The notes: generated by a model not told the origin, from the sequence alone. Positions 52,668 to 61,850 are shown, numbered from the stretch's first letter. The stretch: DNA of 64,000 bases from Geosporobacter subterraneus DSM 17957 (GCF_900142145.1 NZ_FQZV01000009.1:31995-95994), one strand, 5' to 3'. A program made the numbers and translations.

Positions 52668-52726
52668 GCAGACAGATTCACAGGTGTCATTTTAAGTCCA
52701 TAAAATAAACTAGAAAGGGTGAAATT

Positions 52727-54232
52727 ATGTCTCAAAACAGAGATCAATGGGGTTCCAAAATAGGTTTTATTCTTGCGGCAGTTGGTTCCGCAGTTGGATT
52801 GGGTAACATTTGGAGATACCCATATTTGCTTTACTCCAGTGGTGGAGGCGCATTCTTAGTTCCTTATTTCTTCGCATTATTTACTGCGGGTATTCCGCTA
52901 ATGATTTTAGAGTACAGCTTCGGACATAAATTTAAAGGTTCTACCCCTTTAGCTTTAGCAAGAGCCAATAAAAAGTGGGAATGGCTTGGATGGTGGCCGA
53001 GCTTTAATTCTATCGTAATCTTAACCTATTATTCTATGATTTTAGGTTGGGCTGTGAACTACCTCTTCTTGGCCTTTACACAGGCTTGGGGTTCTGACCC
53101 CAATGGATTCTTCTTTGGAGAATTCTTAAGTCTTTCCAGCGGTCCTTTTGAGTTAGGCGGAATCAAGTGGCCTATATTCTTTGGAATCACGCTAATATGG
53201 TTTATTAACTGGTTTATCTGCTACCGCGGTGTTTCCGGCGGTATTGAGAAGTTAAACAAAGTATTGCTGCCAACCCTTGTTGGAATTATGATCTTAATCG
53301 TAATCAGAGGAATAACCCTTCCAGGCGCAGTAGTAGGTTTAAATAAACTATTTACTCCAGACTGGTCTAAGGTAATGGATCCCAAGGTTTGGATCGCTGC
53401 TTACGGACAGATATTCTTCTCCTTGAGCTTGGCAATGGGGGTTATGATCACTTACTCCAGTTACCTGCCAGAGAAAACAGATATCGTAAACAGTGCATTT
53501 ATGACAGCTTTTGCTAACAGTGGTTTTGAATTCCTGGCAGCTATCGGGGTATTTGGTATCCTTGGATTTATGGCAACCAGCCAAGGTGTTCCTGTAGAAG
53601 AGGTTGTTACAGCCAGTATCGGTCTTGCCTTCGTTGCATTCCCGAAGGTATTTGGATTGATGGGACCATTAGGCGTGGTATTTGGCGTATTATTCTTTGC
53701 CTGCCTGGTATTCGCTGGATTAACATCTTCTGTATCCATGGTTGAAGCCTTTGCTTCAGCAGTAATGGATAAAACAGGCGCAGACAGAAAGAAAATTGTT
53801 ACTTATACTGCAATAGGCGGTTATGCAGTAGGGGTATTGTTTGCAACTGGTGCAGGACTATACTTCCTGGATATTATCGATCACTTCATCAATGCCTATG
53901 GTACTGTAGTTATCGGTTTAAGCGAAGCAGTAATTGTAGGTTGGCTGTATGGTGCCCATAAGATTAGAGAACATGTTAATCCAATTTCCATTTATCCGGT
54001 AGGTTCTTGGTGGGATGTTATGGTTAAATTCATTACACCGGCAGTATTGGTATACATGTTGATCTCTAACCTTGTTACAGAGTTTAAAGCACCTTATGAA
54101 GGCTACCCAATGTCTGCATTGCTATTATTAGGATGGGGTGTAGTAGCAGCGATTATCGCACTATCCTTCTATGTGGCCTCAAAACCTTGGAAGGAAGGCG
54201 CATTGTCTTATAACGCCGAGGAGGTGAAATAG
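52727..54232 (+). CDS. Sodium-dependent NSS-family amino-acid transporter
   Basis: The 501-residue protein has about eleven to twelve spans and the N-terminal NSS signature WGSKIGFILAAVGSAVGLGNIWRYPYL, which forms the sodium and substrate site. Bacterial NSS members import amino acids such as alanine, methionine or tyrosine. The next frame encodes a MetS-like small subunit, pointing to the MetP-type branch (methionine/alanine). AGAAAGGGTG precedes ATG 52727. It has a long structured leader and shares a terminator with the small gene. Confidence 0.93.
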   Translation: MSQNRDQWGSKIGFILAAVGSAVGLGNIWRYPYLLYSSGGGAFLVPYFFALFTAGIPLMILEYSFGHKFKGSTPLALARANKKWEWLGWWPSFNSIVILTYYSMILGWAVNYLFLAFTQAWGSDPNGFFFGEFLSLSSGPFELGGIKWPIFFGITLIWFINWFICYRGVSGGIEKLNKVLLPTLVGIMILIVIRGITLPGAVVGLNKLFTPDWSKVMDPKVWIAAYGQIFFSLSLAMGVMITYSSYLPEKTDIVNSAFMTAFANSGFEFLAAIGVFGILGFMATSQGVPVEEVVTASIGLAFVAFPKVFGLMGPLGVVFGVLFFACLVFAGLTSSVSMVEAFASAVMDKTGADRKKIVTYTAIGGYAVGVLFATGAGLYFLDIIDHFINAYGTVVIGLSEAVIVGWLYGAHKIREHVNPISIYPVGSWWDVMVKFITPAVLVYMLISNLVTEFKAPYEGYPMSALLLLGWGVVAAIIALSFYVASKPWKEGALSYNAEEVK

Positions 54233-54233
54233 T

Positions 54234-54329
54234 ATGAGTGCAACATCAATTATATTTTTCTTGTTTGGTGCAGTAGTACTATGGGGAGGATTGGCTTTTA
54301 CTTTGAGCAAAGCCCTCAAAGATAAATAG
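54234..54329 (+). CDS. MetS-like small subunit of the NSS transporter
   Basis: A 31-codon gene begins two bases after the transporter gene, with GAGGAGGTG upstream. The product is one membrane helix (TSIIFFLFGAVVLWGGLAFTL) ending in a short basic tail (SKALKDK). This matches the MetS family of single-span subunits required with MetP-type NSS transporters. The good ribosome site, position and composition support it despite its size. The terminator follows 13 bases later. Confidence 0.88.
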   Translation: MSATSIIFFLFGAVVLWGGLAFTLSKALKDK

Positions 54330-54342
54330 ACTGTAAAGTATA

Positions 54343-54368
54343 GGAGATGCGAAAGCATCTCCTTTTTT
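54343..54368 (+). terminator. Terminator of the NSS transporter operon
   Basis: GGAGATGC (54343-54350), GAAA tetraloop, GCATCTCC (54355-54362), then TTTTTT. Confidence 0.93.
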
Positions 54369-54518
54369 CTATAAGCGATAGGACTCCTGTACCAACTGTT
54401 TTAATATTCCCTAGTCATCCCGTCGGAAGTTGTTCTCAAATACTAGGAATTCACGTGAAAATATTATAAACTAATAGAAATAACATGACCGGATTAAGAC
54501 AAGAGGGAGGGACAAGGG

Positions 54519-55559
54519 ATGAGAAGAATTGCCATTGCAAATTTAAAGGATGGAATGAGAATTGCTAAGGAAATCGCATCACCCACAGGAATTCTTTTAA
54601 TTGCGGCGGGCACAGAGATTAGCCAATTTACCATCAACCGGCTAAAAAGCGTAGAAGTTGATTATGTATACATCCATGAGGAAACTGATGCTACCGATAC
54701 TATCAATTATAACAAATTAAAGATTCGGTATGGCAACCTTGTTCAAAAGCTTAAATACAGCTTTCGTACACTCCGTTTTGGCCGAAAATATATTGCAGAT
54801 GAATTAGATACCAATATTGATCAGTTAATTGCAGAGTTGGTCAAGAGCAACAATTTGATTGCCTGTTTAAAGGTGATTGACAAAAAAGATGAAGGATTAT
54901 TCTTTCATTCAGCAAATGTAGCGGTGATATCGGTTTTGATCGCAAAATGGTTAAATTTATCTGATGAAGAAATAAAACGAATCGCATATGGGGCCCTTTT
55001 CCACGACATCGGAATGACCAAGGTGGGAGACTATTTGGTGGAGAAAGCTTATCACAGCAACTATAGATTAGATAGCGATGAAGAATGGCAAATCAAAAAA
55101 CACTGTGTGTATGGCTATCAGCTGCTCTCCGAGGTTTACGGGCTTTCAAAGGATGTTGCCATTATTGCACTGCAGCATCATGAGGCCATAGACGGCAGTG
55201 GGTATCCCATGAAAATCAAATCTTCAAATATTCATCCTTTTGCCAGGATTGTGGCCATTGCAGATCTTTATGATAATTTGATTTCAGGAAGAGGAACAAA
55301 GGCTCATAATTATTTTGAAGCCTTAGAGCATATTTTAGATGCAAGGTTTCAAAAGGTTGATCCGGCGCTCTCTTTGCTATTTGTAAAAAACATGGTCAGT
55401 TTTTATATAGGGAATAGAGTTTCTCTCAGCAACGGAAAGGTAGGGGAGGTAATCTATATCCACAACAATCATCCTACCCGGCCTGTAGTCAGAACGAAGG
55501 ACAGTTTTATCGATTTATCTGAAAGCAGGAACATACAAATCTTAGATGTTGTAGTGTAA
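54519..55559 (+). CDS. HD-GYP domain protein, probable c-di-GMP phosphodiesterase
   Basis: The 346-residue protein has an uncharacterised N-terminal region (1-115) and an HD-GYP domain with H130, the metal-binding pair H162-D163 (LFHDIGM) and HHEAIDGSGYP (220-230). HD-GYP enzymes hydrolyse c-di-GMP to pGpG or GMP. With all motifs present it should be active, giving a counterpart to the diguanylate cyclase at 10459. No membrane segment or receiver domain is seen. ATG 54519 follows GAGGGAGGGACAAGGG. Monocistronic, with its own terminator. Confidence 0.9.
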   Translation: MRRIAIANLKDGMRIAKEIASPTGILLIAAGTEISQFTINRLKSVEVDYVYIHEETDATDTINYNKLKIRYGNLVQKLKYSFRTLRFGRKYIADELDTNIDQLIAELVKSNNLIACLKVIDKKDEGLFFHSANVAVISVLIAKWLNLSDEEIKRIAYGALFHDIGMTKVGDYLVEKAYHSNYRLDSDEEWQIKKHCVYGYQLLSEVYGLSKDVAIIALQHHEAIDGSGYPMKIKSSNIHPFARIVAIADLYDNLISGRGTKAHNYFEALEHILDARFQKVDPALSLLFVKNMVSFYIGNRVSLSNGKVGEVIYIHNNHPTRPVVRTKDSFIDLSESRNIQILDVVV

Positions 55560-55560
55560 T

Positions 55561-55590
55561 AGAGCAGCGAAAAGCTGTTCTTTTTTTTCT
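55561..55590 (+). terminator. Terminator after the HD-GYP gene
   Basis: AGAGCAGC pairs with GCTGTTCT across GAAAA with one G-U, then a run of seven or more T. Confidence 0.8.
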
Positions 55591-55606
55591 AATTTCAAAA
55601 AAATGT

Positions 55607-55656
55607 TTGATTCATGGGATAAAAAGGGTATAATAAAAATATACTAATAGAGTATA
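55607..55656 (+). promoter_or_regulatory. Promoter and putative operator of the second TetR operon
   Basis: TTGATT (55607-55612), 16 bases, TATAAT (55629-55634). The palindrome TATACT-AATAG-AGTATA (55640-55656) follows six bases after the -10 box, covering the likely start point, as expected for self-repression. Confidence 0.65.
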
Positions 55657-55679
55657 AAAGTATAAAAAGGTGTGGGACA

Positions 55680-56252
55680 ATGACAAAGGAAAGCAAAAAA
55701 AAATATAACCGGTTGATGGAAAAAGCAGAGGAACTCTTTATGAAAGTAGGATACAAGCGTATTTCCATGGATGAGCTGGCAGCTGCTGCAGGTATTAGTA
55801 AAATGACCATCTATAAACATTTTTCCTCTAAGGAGGCATTGTTTACAGAAGTATTAATACAAATGATAGAAAGGCATTTTGCTGTAATAGCTGCTGAAAC
55901 TGAAAAAATACCCACCAGTACGGAAAAAATTGAATACATGTTGGATTACACCATCAAAAACGTAGAAAATTATTCAATCCATTTATATAAGGATCTCATG
56001 GACCTGCCTTATGTAATGGAGGCCATCATAAAATACAAAGGAAAGAAGTTAGAGGAGACATGGCGGGCAATTATCAGGGAGGGAATTGAAAAAGGAGAAA
56101 TAAGGCCGATTGATATCGAGTTTGCAGCATCCTTTTTCAATCATCTACAGTATAGTCTGCACAACCTCATCATGAAGCATGAAGACAAGGGAATCAAGTG
56201 GATCGTGGCAAATGTGTATGATCTCATCAAATATGGGATATTAAGAAAATAG
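55680..56252 (+). CDS. TetR/AcrR-family regulator
   Basis: The 190-residue protein has the TetR helix-turn-helix (RISMDELAAAAGISKMTIYKHFSSKEALFTEVL, about 24-56) and a helical C-domain of the type with a DLPYVMEAI segment. It heads an operon with an ABC ATPase, an FtsX-type permease and an HlyD adaptor, which it probably represses through the palindrome at 55640-55656. AAGGTGTGGG precedes ATG 55680. Confidence 0.9.
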   Translation: MTKESKKKYNRLMEKAEELFMKVGYKRISMDELAAAAGISKMTIYKHFSSKEALFTEVLIQMIERHFAVIAAETEKIPTSTEKIEYMLDYTIKNVENYSIHLYKDLMDLPYVMEAIIKYKGKKLEETWRAIIREGIEKGEIRPIDIEFAASFFNHLQYSLHNLIMKHEDKGIKWIVANVYDLIKYGILRK

Positions 56253-56278
56253 AAGGGTCATTAGAAAGGGGGATGGAA

Positions 56279-56989
56279 ATGAACCGAAAGGTTTTGATGC
56301 GGGTAGAGAATGTCAGCAAGACTTATAAAATGGGGGAAGTAACGGTCAACGCTTTGCAGAATGCCTCTTTTGAGCTTTACGAAGGTGAATTTGCAGTAAT
56401 TCTTGGGCCTAGCGGCTCCGGCAAGAGTACACTGCTCAATATACTGGGAGGAATGGATTTACCTACGGAAGGCAAGGTTTTCGTCAACGGAAAGGAAATC
56501 ACCCAATACAATGACAGACAGCTTACCATCTATCGTCGGGATCAAGTTGGCTTCGTATTCCAATTCTATAACTTGATGGGTAATCTTACAGCCAGGGAAA
56601 ATGTAGAGCTGGCTACAGAAATTTGTGAAAATGCATTAGATATTGATGAGGTAATGGAGCAGGTAGGATTAGGGGAAAGGAAAGATCATTTTCCCGCTCA
56701 GATGAGTGGAGGTGAACAGCAGCGGGTAGCCATCGCCAGAGCTGTTGCAAAGAATCCTCTGGTGCTGCTTTGTGACGAACCCACCGGAGCGCTAGATTTT
56801 AAGACAGGGATTATGATTTTATCTCTGCTGGATAAAATTAATAAACAATACAATAAGACTATTTTGATCATTACCCACAACGCGGCCATTGGAGATATGG
56901 CCCATCGTGTCATTAAAATGCGCAGCGGCAATATCATTGAGATTAAGGAAAATACCAATCCAATTCCGCCGGAAAGGATTGAATGGTAA
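56279..56989 (+). CDS. ABC ATPase of the MacB/LolD type
   Basis: ATG 56279 is chosen because AAAGGGGG ends six bases upstream. The 236-residue ATPase has Walker A GPSGSGKST, signature MSGGEQQRVAIARAV and Walker B VLLCDEPTGALDF, with switch His in ITHNAA. It partners the large permease encoded next, whose start overlaps its stop. Confidence 0.92.
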   Translation: MNRKVLMRVENVSKTYKMGEVTVNALQNASFELYEGEFAVILGPSGSGKSTLLNILGGMDLPTEGKVFVNGKEITQYNDRQLTIYRRDQVGFVFQFYNLMGNLTARENVELATEICENALDIDEVMEQVGLGERKDHFPAQMSGGEQQRVAIARAVAKNPLVLLCDEPTGALDFKTGIMILSLLDKINKQYNKTILIITHNAAIGDMAHRVIKMRSGNIIEIKENTNPIPPERIEW

Positions 56990-59340
56990 TGAAAAAGCTG
57001 GATTTAAGACTGTGGCGTATGATCAAACAATCAAAGGGACAATTTTTTTCTATTGCAGCGGTCATCATCCTGGGCCTGGCTATTTATGTCTCCTTTAGCA
57101 TGACCGCTATCAATCTGGAGAATACCAAAAACTATTATTATGAAATCACTAATTTTGGTGATATCCTTGTTCAACTGGTGCGCATTCCAAAAGGGGCTGT
57201 GGAGGATTTAAGAAAAATTGACGGGGTAGAAATGGTACAGGGAAGAGTGAGCTTTCAGGTTCCATTTCGGGTACAGGATCCCCGGGAAAAGGTAACGGTG
57301 AAAATCGTATCTATACCGCAGACACCGGAACAAATCTTTTCACTCTACATGCTGGAGGGGGCTCCTCTAAGGAACGATTTAAAGAGCACAGTAGTACTGG
57401 AACAGTTTTCTGATGCAAGGGGAATTCGAATCGGCGACAAAATTTCGCCCTATATTAATGGGAGAGCCCATCCATTGGAGGTTGTGGGAATTGCCGCAAG
57501 CTCTGAGCATGTTTATTTGATGGAAAATGAACAGGCACTGCTCCCGGCTCCTGAGAAATTTGGAGTTCTTTATGTCAGCGAGGATTTTGCCCAATCTGCC
57601 TATGGTTACAGAGATAGTTATAATGAAGTGCTGGTACGGGTAAAAGACTTGGATCAAATCGATGAGATTGCAGATAAGCTGGAAGACCGCCTTGATAAAT
57701 ACGGTGTTAAACGAGTGATTAAGAGAGACGATCAGTTAAGCAATCGGATGCTGTCAGAGGAAATCAGCCAGCTCCAAAAGACCTCCAGTGCCATTCCCTT
57801 GCTTTTCCTGATTGTAGCTTCAATTGTAATCGTCATCATGCTGTCCAGGATCGTAAAAAATGACAGAACCGTCATTGGTGTTCTAAAGGCCATGGGCTAC
57901 GGCAACGGGGAGATTCTGCTTCACTATACCAAATACGCATTGGCTATCGGAGCTTTTGGATCTCTGATAGGGATACTTGCGGGCATCCAGCTTTCCGGAA
58001 TGCTGGCAAATATGTACATTCAGTATTATAACATTCCTATTTTAAGACAGGATATTTACTATATTTATATGGTTTACGCCATCCTTTTGACCAGTGTCTT
58101 CTGCATTGTATCGGGATTATTGGCGGCTAAATCTGTGCTGAAGATTATGCCGGCAGATTCTATGCGGCCCGAAGCACCAAAAACCGGAAAACGGGTTTTT
58201 TTAGAGAAAGTCAAATTCATATGGGGCCCTTTAACCTTTAGCTGGAAAATGGTAATCCGTAATGTAGCCCGAGGGAAAAAACGTTTTGCATTTTTGATTC
58301 TGGGATTGGCCTTAACCTATGGGATCAATGTAGTACCGGTTTATATGTTTGAAGGAATGATTTCCATGTTTGAATTACAGTATGGAGATTTTCAGAGGAT
58401 GGATTATACCATAGAGTTCTCAAGACCCATGCACAAACGGGCAGTGGGAGAAATAAAACAGTTGATTGAAGTTCAGCATATGGAACCAAAGCTGGAGATC
58501 CCCTTTGAGCTGAAGCAGGGCTGGCGGAAAAAAGTGGTTACGATCATTGGCCTGCCCAGGGACACAAAGCTTTATGCCTTTAAAGATAAGGCGGGCAATG
58601 CCATATCCCTCCCTGAGAATGGCATCCTGCTTACAGAGGGATTGGCAAAGGCATTAAATGTTTCTATTGGAGATCAGATCCTTATTAAAAATTATCTTCC
58701 CGGTAAATCTGATGTGAATGTGGAGGTTAAGGGAATTATCCGGCAATACTTGGGAATCAATGCATATATGAATATAGAGGCCATGGATGGTCAGCTGGCA
58801 GAAAAAGGCATGATTACAGGGGTATCCTTTCTCTCCCGGGATCAGGTCCGGGAGAAATTAACCAATGTGAAAAATATTTCTGCCATCCAATCTATTACTG
58901 ATATGAAAAATAGTTTTATGCAGTTTTTAGATTCTGTAATAGTATCTACAACGGTTATGATGCTGTTCGGAGGAATTCTTGGTTTTGCCATTGTTTATAA
59001 TTCTACAATTATCAGTATTGCAGAGCGGCAGATGGAATTCTCATCCCTACGGGTACTAGGCTTTGATAAAAGAGATATTGTAAAAATGATTACCAAGGAA
59101 AATGGGTTAATGACCATTATCGCTATCATATTGGGAATTCCTGTAGGATGGGCCATGTGCAATGGAATTTCTGAGGCTTTCAACACAGATCTTTATACAT
59201 TTCCTGTAATCATAACACCGGCAACCTACTTATATGCTGCTGTAGGAACTATCTTATTTGTGGGGATTGCTCAGCTGGCCACCATCCGAAAAATTTATCA
59301 CCTGAACTTTATAGATGCTTTAAAAAATCGTGTTTCCTAG
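56983..59340 (+). CDS. Large FtsX-family ABC permease
   Basis: The 785-residue permease has an N-terminal span (about 22-40), an external domain (about 45-265), three spans (about 265-390) and a second set after another external domain (spans near 430-450 and 640-775). This is the duplicated MacB_PCD-FtsX layout of the YhaP/YknZ-like and lipoprotein-export permeases. The product works with the preceding ATPase. ATG 56983 follows GGAAAGGATTG and overlaps the ATPase stop by seven bases. Confidence 0.9.
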   Translation: MVMKKLDLRLWRMIKQSKGQFFSIAAVIILGLAIYVSFSMTAINLENTKNYYYEITNFGDILVQLVRIPKGAVEDLRKIDGVEMVQGRVSFQVPFRVQDPREKVTVKIVSIPQTPEQIFSLYMLEGAPLRNDLKSTVVLEQFSDARGIRIGDKISPYINGRAHPLEVVGIAASSEHVYLMENEQALLPAPEKFGVLYVSEDFAQSAYGYRDSYNEVLVRVKDLDQIDEIADKLEDRLDKYGVKRVIKRDDQLSNRMLSEEISQLQKTSSAIPLLFLIVASIVIVIMLSRIVKNDRTVIGVLKAMGYGNGEILLHYTKYALAIGAFGSLIGILAGIQLSGMLANMYIQYYNIPILRQDIYYIYMVYAILLTSVFCIVSGLLAAKSVLKIMPADSMRPEAPKTGKRVFLEKVKFIWGPLTFSWKMVIRNVARGKKRFAFLILGLALTYGINVVPVYMFEGMISMFELQYGDFQRMDYTIEFSRPMHKRAVGEIKQLIEVQHMEPKLEIPFELKQGWRKKVVTIIGLPRDTKLYAFKDKAGNAISLPENGILLTEGLAKALNVSIGDQILIKNYLPGKSDVNVEVKGIIRQYLGINAYMNIEAMDGQLAEKGMITGVSFLSRDQVREKLTNVKNISAIQSITDMKNSFMQFLDSVIVSTTVMMLFGGILGFAIVYNSTIISIAERQMEFSSLRVLGFDKRDIVKMITKENGLMTIIAIILGIPVGWAMCNGISEAFNTDLYTFPVIITPATYLYAAVGTILFVGIAQLATIRKIYHLNFIDALKNRVS

Positions 59341-59352
59341 AGGGGGATAGAA

Positions 59353-60591
59353 ATGAAGAATAAAAAGATTGTGATTGGTATAGTAGCTGCCATATTGTGC
59401 ATGGCTGCCTACCTGCTGTTTCAAATGAATCAAGCAGTTAAAGTGGACCTTCAGTCAGTGAAACGGGGAAATCTGGAAGACGCAGTGGAGGAAACCGGTG
59501 TCATCAAGACAAGACAGGATCGAAAAATCATCTCAACGGTAACCGGTAAAGTACAGCAGCTTTTAGTAGAGGTAGGCGATGAAGTTAAGGCTGGAGCTGT
59601 TTTGTTGAGAATTGACCCGGAGGAAATGAATATTCAGTTAAGAGGCTTGGAAGCACAGCGAGAGGCTCTTGCAGCTCAATATCGTGAGGCTGTCAAACCA
59701 ATGGATCAAGAGGAAATAAGAAAGCTTCAAATAGAGGTGGAAGCTTCTCAAATTCGCTACGAAGAAGCAAAAAGACAGGCTGAAAACAATGAATTGCTGT
59801 ATAAAGAAGGAGCTGTCAGCTTCGAAGAATATAGAAAGGCCCAAGTAAATCTGGATGTAGAATCAGCGGCTTTGAAGCTGGCAAAGCTAAACCTGGAAGT
59901 GGGTCAGAAATCTGCCTCTGAGCATGTAAGGGCTCAGTTTGAAGGTCAAATGAAACAGTTGGATGCCCAAATCGCACTGCTGCAGAGACAGATGGGAGAT
60001 TTGGAAATCAAGGTACCTATAGATGGTATGATACTGGTGAAATATATAGAGGCTGGCAGCTATATTCAACCTGGTATGCCCCTCTTTGACATTGGAGATC
60101 GAGGACAGCTCTATATAGAAAGCGATATACTGGCAGGAGAAATGGCTGAGGTTAGGGAAGGTCTTCCTGTGGAGATCAGCAACGAGGATCTGAAAATTGC
60201 AGGGCTTTCCGGAACCATTACCAAGATTTATCCCGTAGCTTTTAGCAAGGTATCGGATTTGGGCATTGAGCAAAAAAGAATCAGGATAGAAGTCAGTATG
60301 CAGGACGGCACAACCGCTTTACGGCCGGGATACGATATGGATTTAAAAATCATCACCGACCGGAAGGAAAATATTCTGCTGATACCGGATTCCGCAGTAT
60401 TCGAAATCAATGGAGAAGATCATGTTTTTGTAAATCAAACAGGGAAAGCTGCTTTAAGAAAAATAAGGAAGGGTATTTCTCAGCGTGATCAGGTAGAGAT
60501 ATTAGAAGGATTACAGGAAGGGGAGGAAGTAATTCTTTCACCCAATGACAAGATTAAAGAGGGAATAAAAATTCAGCCAAAAGATCAATAA
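59353..60591 (+). CDS. HlyD-family adaptor
   Basis: The 412-residue adaptor has an N-terminal span (about 5-24), a split lipoyl domain (STVTGKVQQLLVEVGDEVKAGAVLLRIDP ... LEIKVPIDGMILVKYIEAGSYIQPG), a coiled coil (about 95-215) and a barrel (ILAGEMAEVREGLPVEI). It completes the second TetR-controlled export operon. AGAGGGGG precedes ATG 59353. Its stop codon lies within the left arm of a 28-bp palindrome. Confidence 0.9.
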   Translation: MKNKKIVIGIVAAILCMAAYLLFQMNQAVKVDLQSVKRGNLEDAVEETGVIKTRQDRKIISTVTGKVQQLLVEVGDEVKAGAVLLRIDPEEMNIQLRGLEAQREALAAQYREAVKPMDQEEIRKLQIEVEASQIRYEEAKRQAENNELLYKEGAVSFEEYRKAQVNLDVESAALKLAKLNLEVGQKSASEHVRAQFEGQMKQLDAQIALLQRQMGDLEIKVPIDGMILVKYIEAGSYIQPGMPLFDIGDRGQLYIESDILAGEMAEVREGLPVEISNEDLKIAGLSGTITKIYPVAFSKVSDLGIEQKRIRIEVSMQDGTTALRPGYDMDLKIITDRKENILLIPDSAVFEINGEDHVFVNQTGKAALRKIRKGISQRDQVEILEGLQEGEEVILSPNDKIKEGIKIQPKDQ

Positions 60592-60649
60592 CTATCATGA
60601 TAAAGGATAAAACCCGGATACCCGGGTTTTATCCTTTATCATGATAGTT
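60590..60649. terminator. 28-bp perfect palindrome, bidirectional terminator
   Basis: The left arm 60590-60617 (AACTATCATGATAAAGG...) and the right arm 60622-60649 are perfect inverted copies around ATAC. It lies between convergent genes; the right arm is also the coding end of the minus-strand gene and the left arm covers the HlyD stop codon. Tracts of A and T in the arms allow termination in both directions. Confidence 0.8.
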
Positions 60650-60973
60650 TTCATAAATCCTTTTATAGAGAGGATTATCCCCCATATAGCGTGCCAGGTA
60701 TTGGAGTAGCTGCTCCTGCTGATTACCTGCGGTTTCAAGCATTTTATCCGCTGCAAAATCGATGATTTCCGGTTCCTCACATTCTGAGATGACTTCGAAA
60801 ATCTCCGCCAGACGCTGTGCCAGTCGGGAAGTCAAATCATTGTCTGTTTGGTCATTGGGGACAATTCCCTTTTCTGCCATGGTATGAATGGCATCACAGA
60901 GAATCCAGGCAGTTCCTTCTATGGTTTTTGTTAAATTATGATAATGCTTTTCGCTGTCGATTTCATGTTTCAT
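60629..60973 (-). CDS. Small acidic helical protein of unknown function
   Basis: ATG 60973 has AGGAG eight bases upstream and gives 114 residues. The protein is soluble, acidic and helical (EIDSEKHYHNLTKTIEGTAWILCDAIHTMAE; LAQRLAEIFEVISECEEPEIIDFAADKMLETA). No motif or membrane segment is seen and I do not recognise the family. It is encoded just downstream of the CAP-domain lipoprotein on the same strand (12 bases apart), so the two are probably co-transcribed. Its last codons form one arm of the terminator palindrome. Confidence 0.65.
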   Translation of the reverse strand: MKHEIDSEKHYHNLTKTIEGTAWILCDAIHTMAEKGIVPNDQTDNDLTSRLAQRLAEIFEVISECEEPEIIDFAADKMLETAGNQQEQLLQYLARYMGDNPLYKRIYENYHDKG

Positions 60974-60984
60974 TATATCCACTC

Positions 60985-61725
60985 CTATCTGCCTACAAAC
61001 AATTGGGTGGCCATTTTTCCATACCGAGAGCCTTCCCGTACACCAATACCGATATGGGTAAAGTTTGGATTAAGAATATTGTCGCGATGTCCCTGGGAGT
61101 TCATTAGAGAAGTATGGGCCCCCTGTATCGTAGGGTTGCCCGCAAGATTTTCTCCTGCATAGATGTAGCGAATGTCAAACTGCCGCATCATATCAAAGGG
61201 ACTGCCGTAAGTAGGGGAATTATGACTGAAATAATTGTTATCAATCATATCCTGAGATTTCAATCTTGCTACTTTGGTAATTTCCATGTCTACCTTCAGG
61301 GGATGTAGACCTTTTTTAATACGCTCTGCATTCAATAAACGGAGCATTTCTTCCTCATTGGGTGTCAATCTTGCAATGGCCTCCGTTTGTCCTGCCATGC
61401 TGGGGGCTTCAATATGGGGTTGGGCATCCTTAGGCTCAACAGCGCCGATTTCTCCCTGATCCCCTTCAATGACGTACCAGTTGTTGAATTCACCTACCAC
61501 GTTATAAATTTTGTCTTGTGGTAAACGGGCAATGATAGGAGCCTTGGGACTGCGCCCGGAGCGTAGAGGGGCATTGTTGTTGACGATGCGAATTTGACGT
61601 ACAGCACCTCTTTGGAAAATGGAAGAGGCTTGCGGATCAAGCATAGGACGCTGCTGGGGGCGACCTGGAGCGCAGGCTGCAGCAAACAGCGATAAAAGGA
61701 TGAAAATCCCTATGACTTTTTTCAT
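60985..61725 (-). CDS. CAP-domain lipoprotein with SH3-like segment (YkwD-like)
   Basis: The 246-residue protein has a lipoprotein signal (LFAAACAPG, Cys18), an SH3-like segment (about 45-95; APLRSGRSPKAPIIARLPQDKIYNVVGEFNNWYVIE) and a C-terminal CAP/SCP domain (about 118-246) with NYFSHNSPTYGSPFDMM, GENLAG and GHRDNILNPNFTHIGIGV. Bacterial CAP proteins are exported and common in spore-formers; the biochemical role is unsettled. ATG 61725 follows GAGGTGATG. A related gene at 2686 is broken. Confidence 0.9.
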   Translation of the reverse strand: MKKVIGIFILLSLFAAACAPGRPQQRPMLDPQASSIFQRGAVRQIRIVNNNAPLRSGRSPKAPIIARLPQDKIYNVVGEFNNWYVIEGDQGEIGAVEPKDAQPHIEAPSMAGQTEAIARLTPNEEEMLRLLNAERIKKGLHPLKVDMEITKVARLKSQDMIDNNYFSHNSPTYGSPFDMMRQFDIRYIYAGENLAGNPTIQGAHTSLMNSQGHRDNILNPNFTHIGIGVREGSRYGKMATQLFVGR

Positions 61726-61820
61726 TTTTCATCACCTCAGTAATAGTATTACCGGGAGCATTTTTAAAATTTATTTATCGTGTTGAGGGGCAGCATTCAT
61801 ATATTGCCATAAGTGGAAAA

Positions 61821-61850
61821 AAATATAGTGTGGAAAACCACACTATATTT
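61821..61850 (-). terminator. Terminator of the H-NOX receptor gene
   Basis: AAATATAGTGTGG (61821-61833) pairs perfectly with CCACACTATATTT (61838-61850) across AAAA. The receptor stop codon lies inside the stem and A/T runs flank both sides. Confidence 0.75.
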
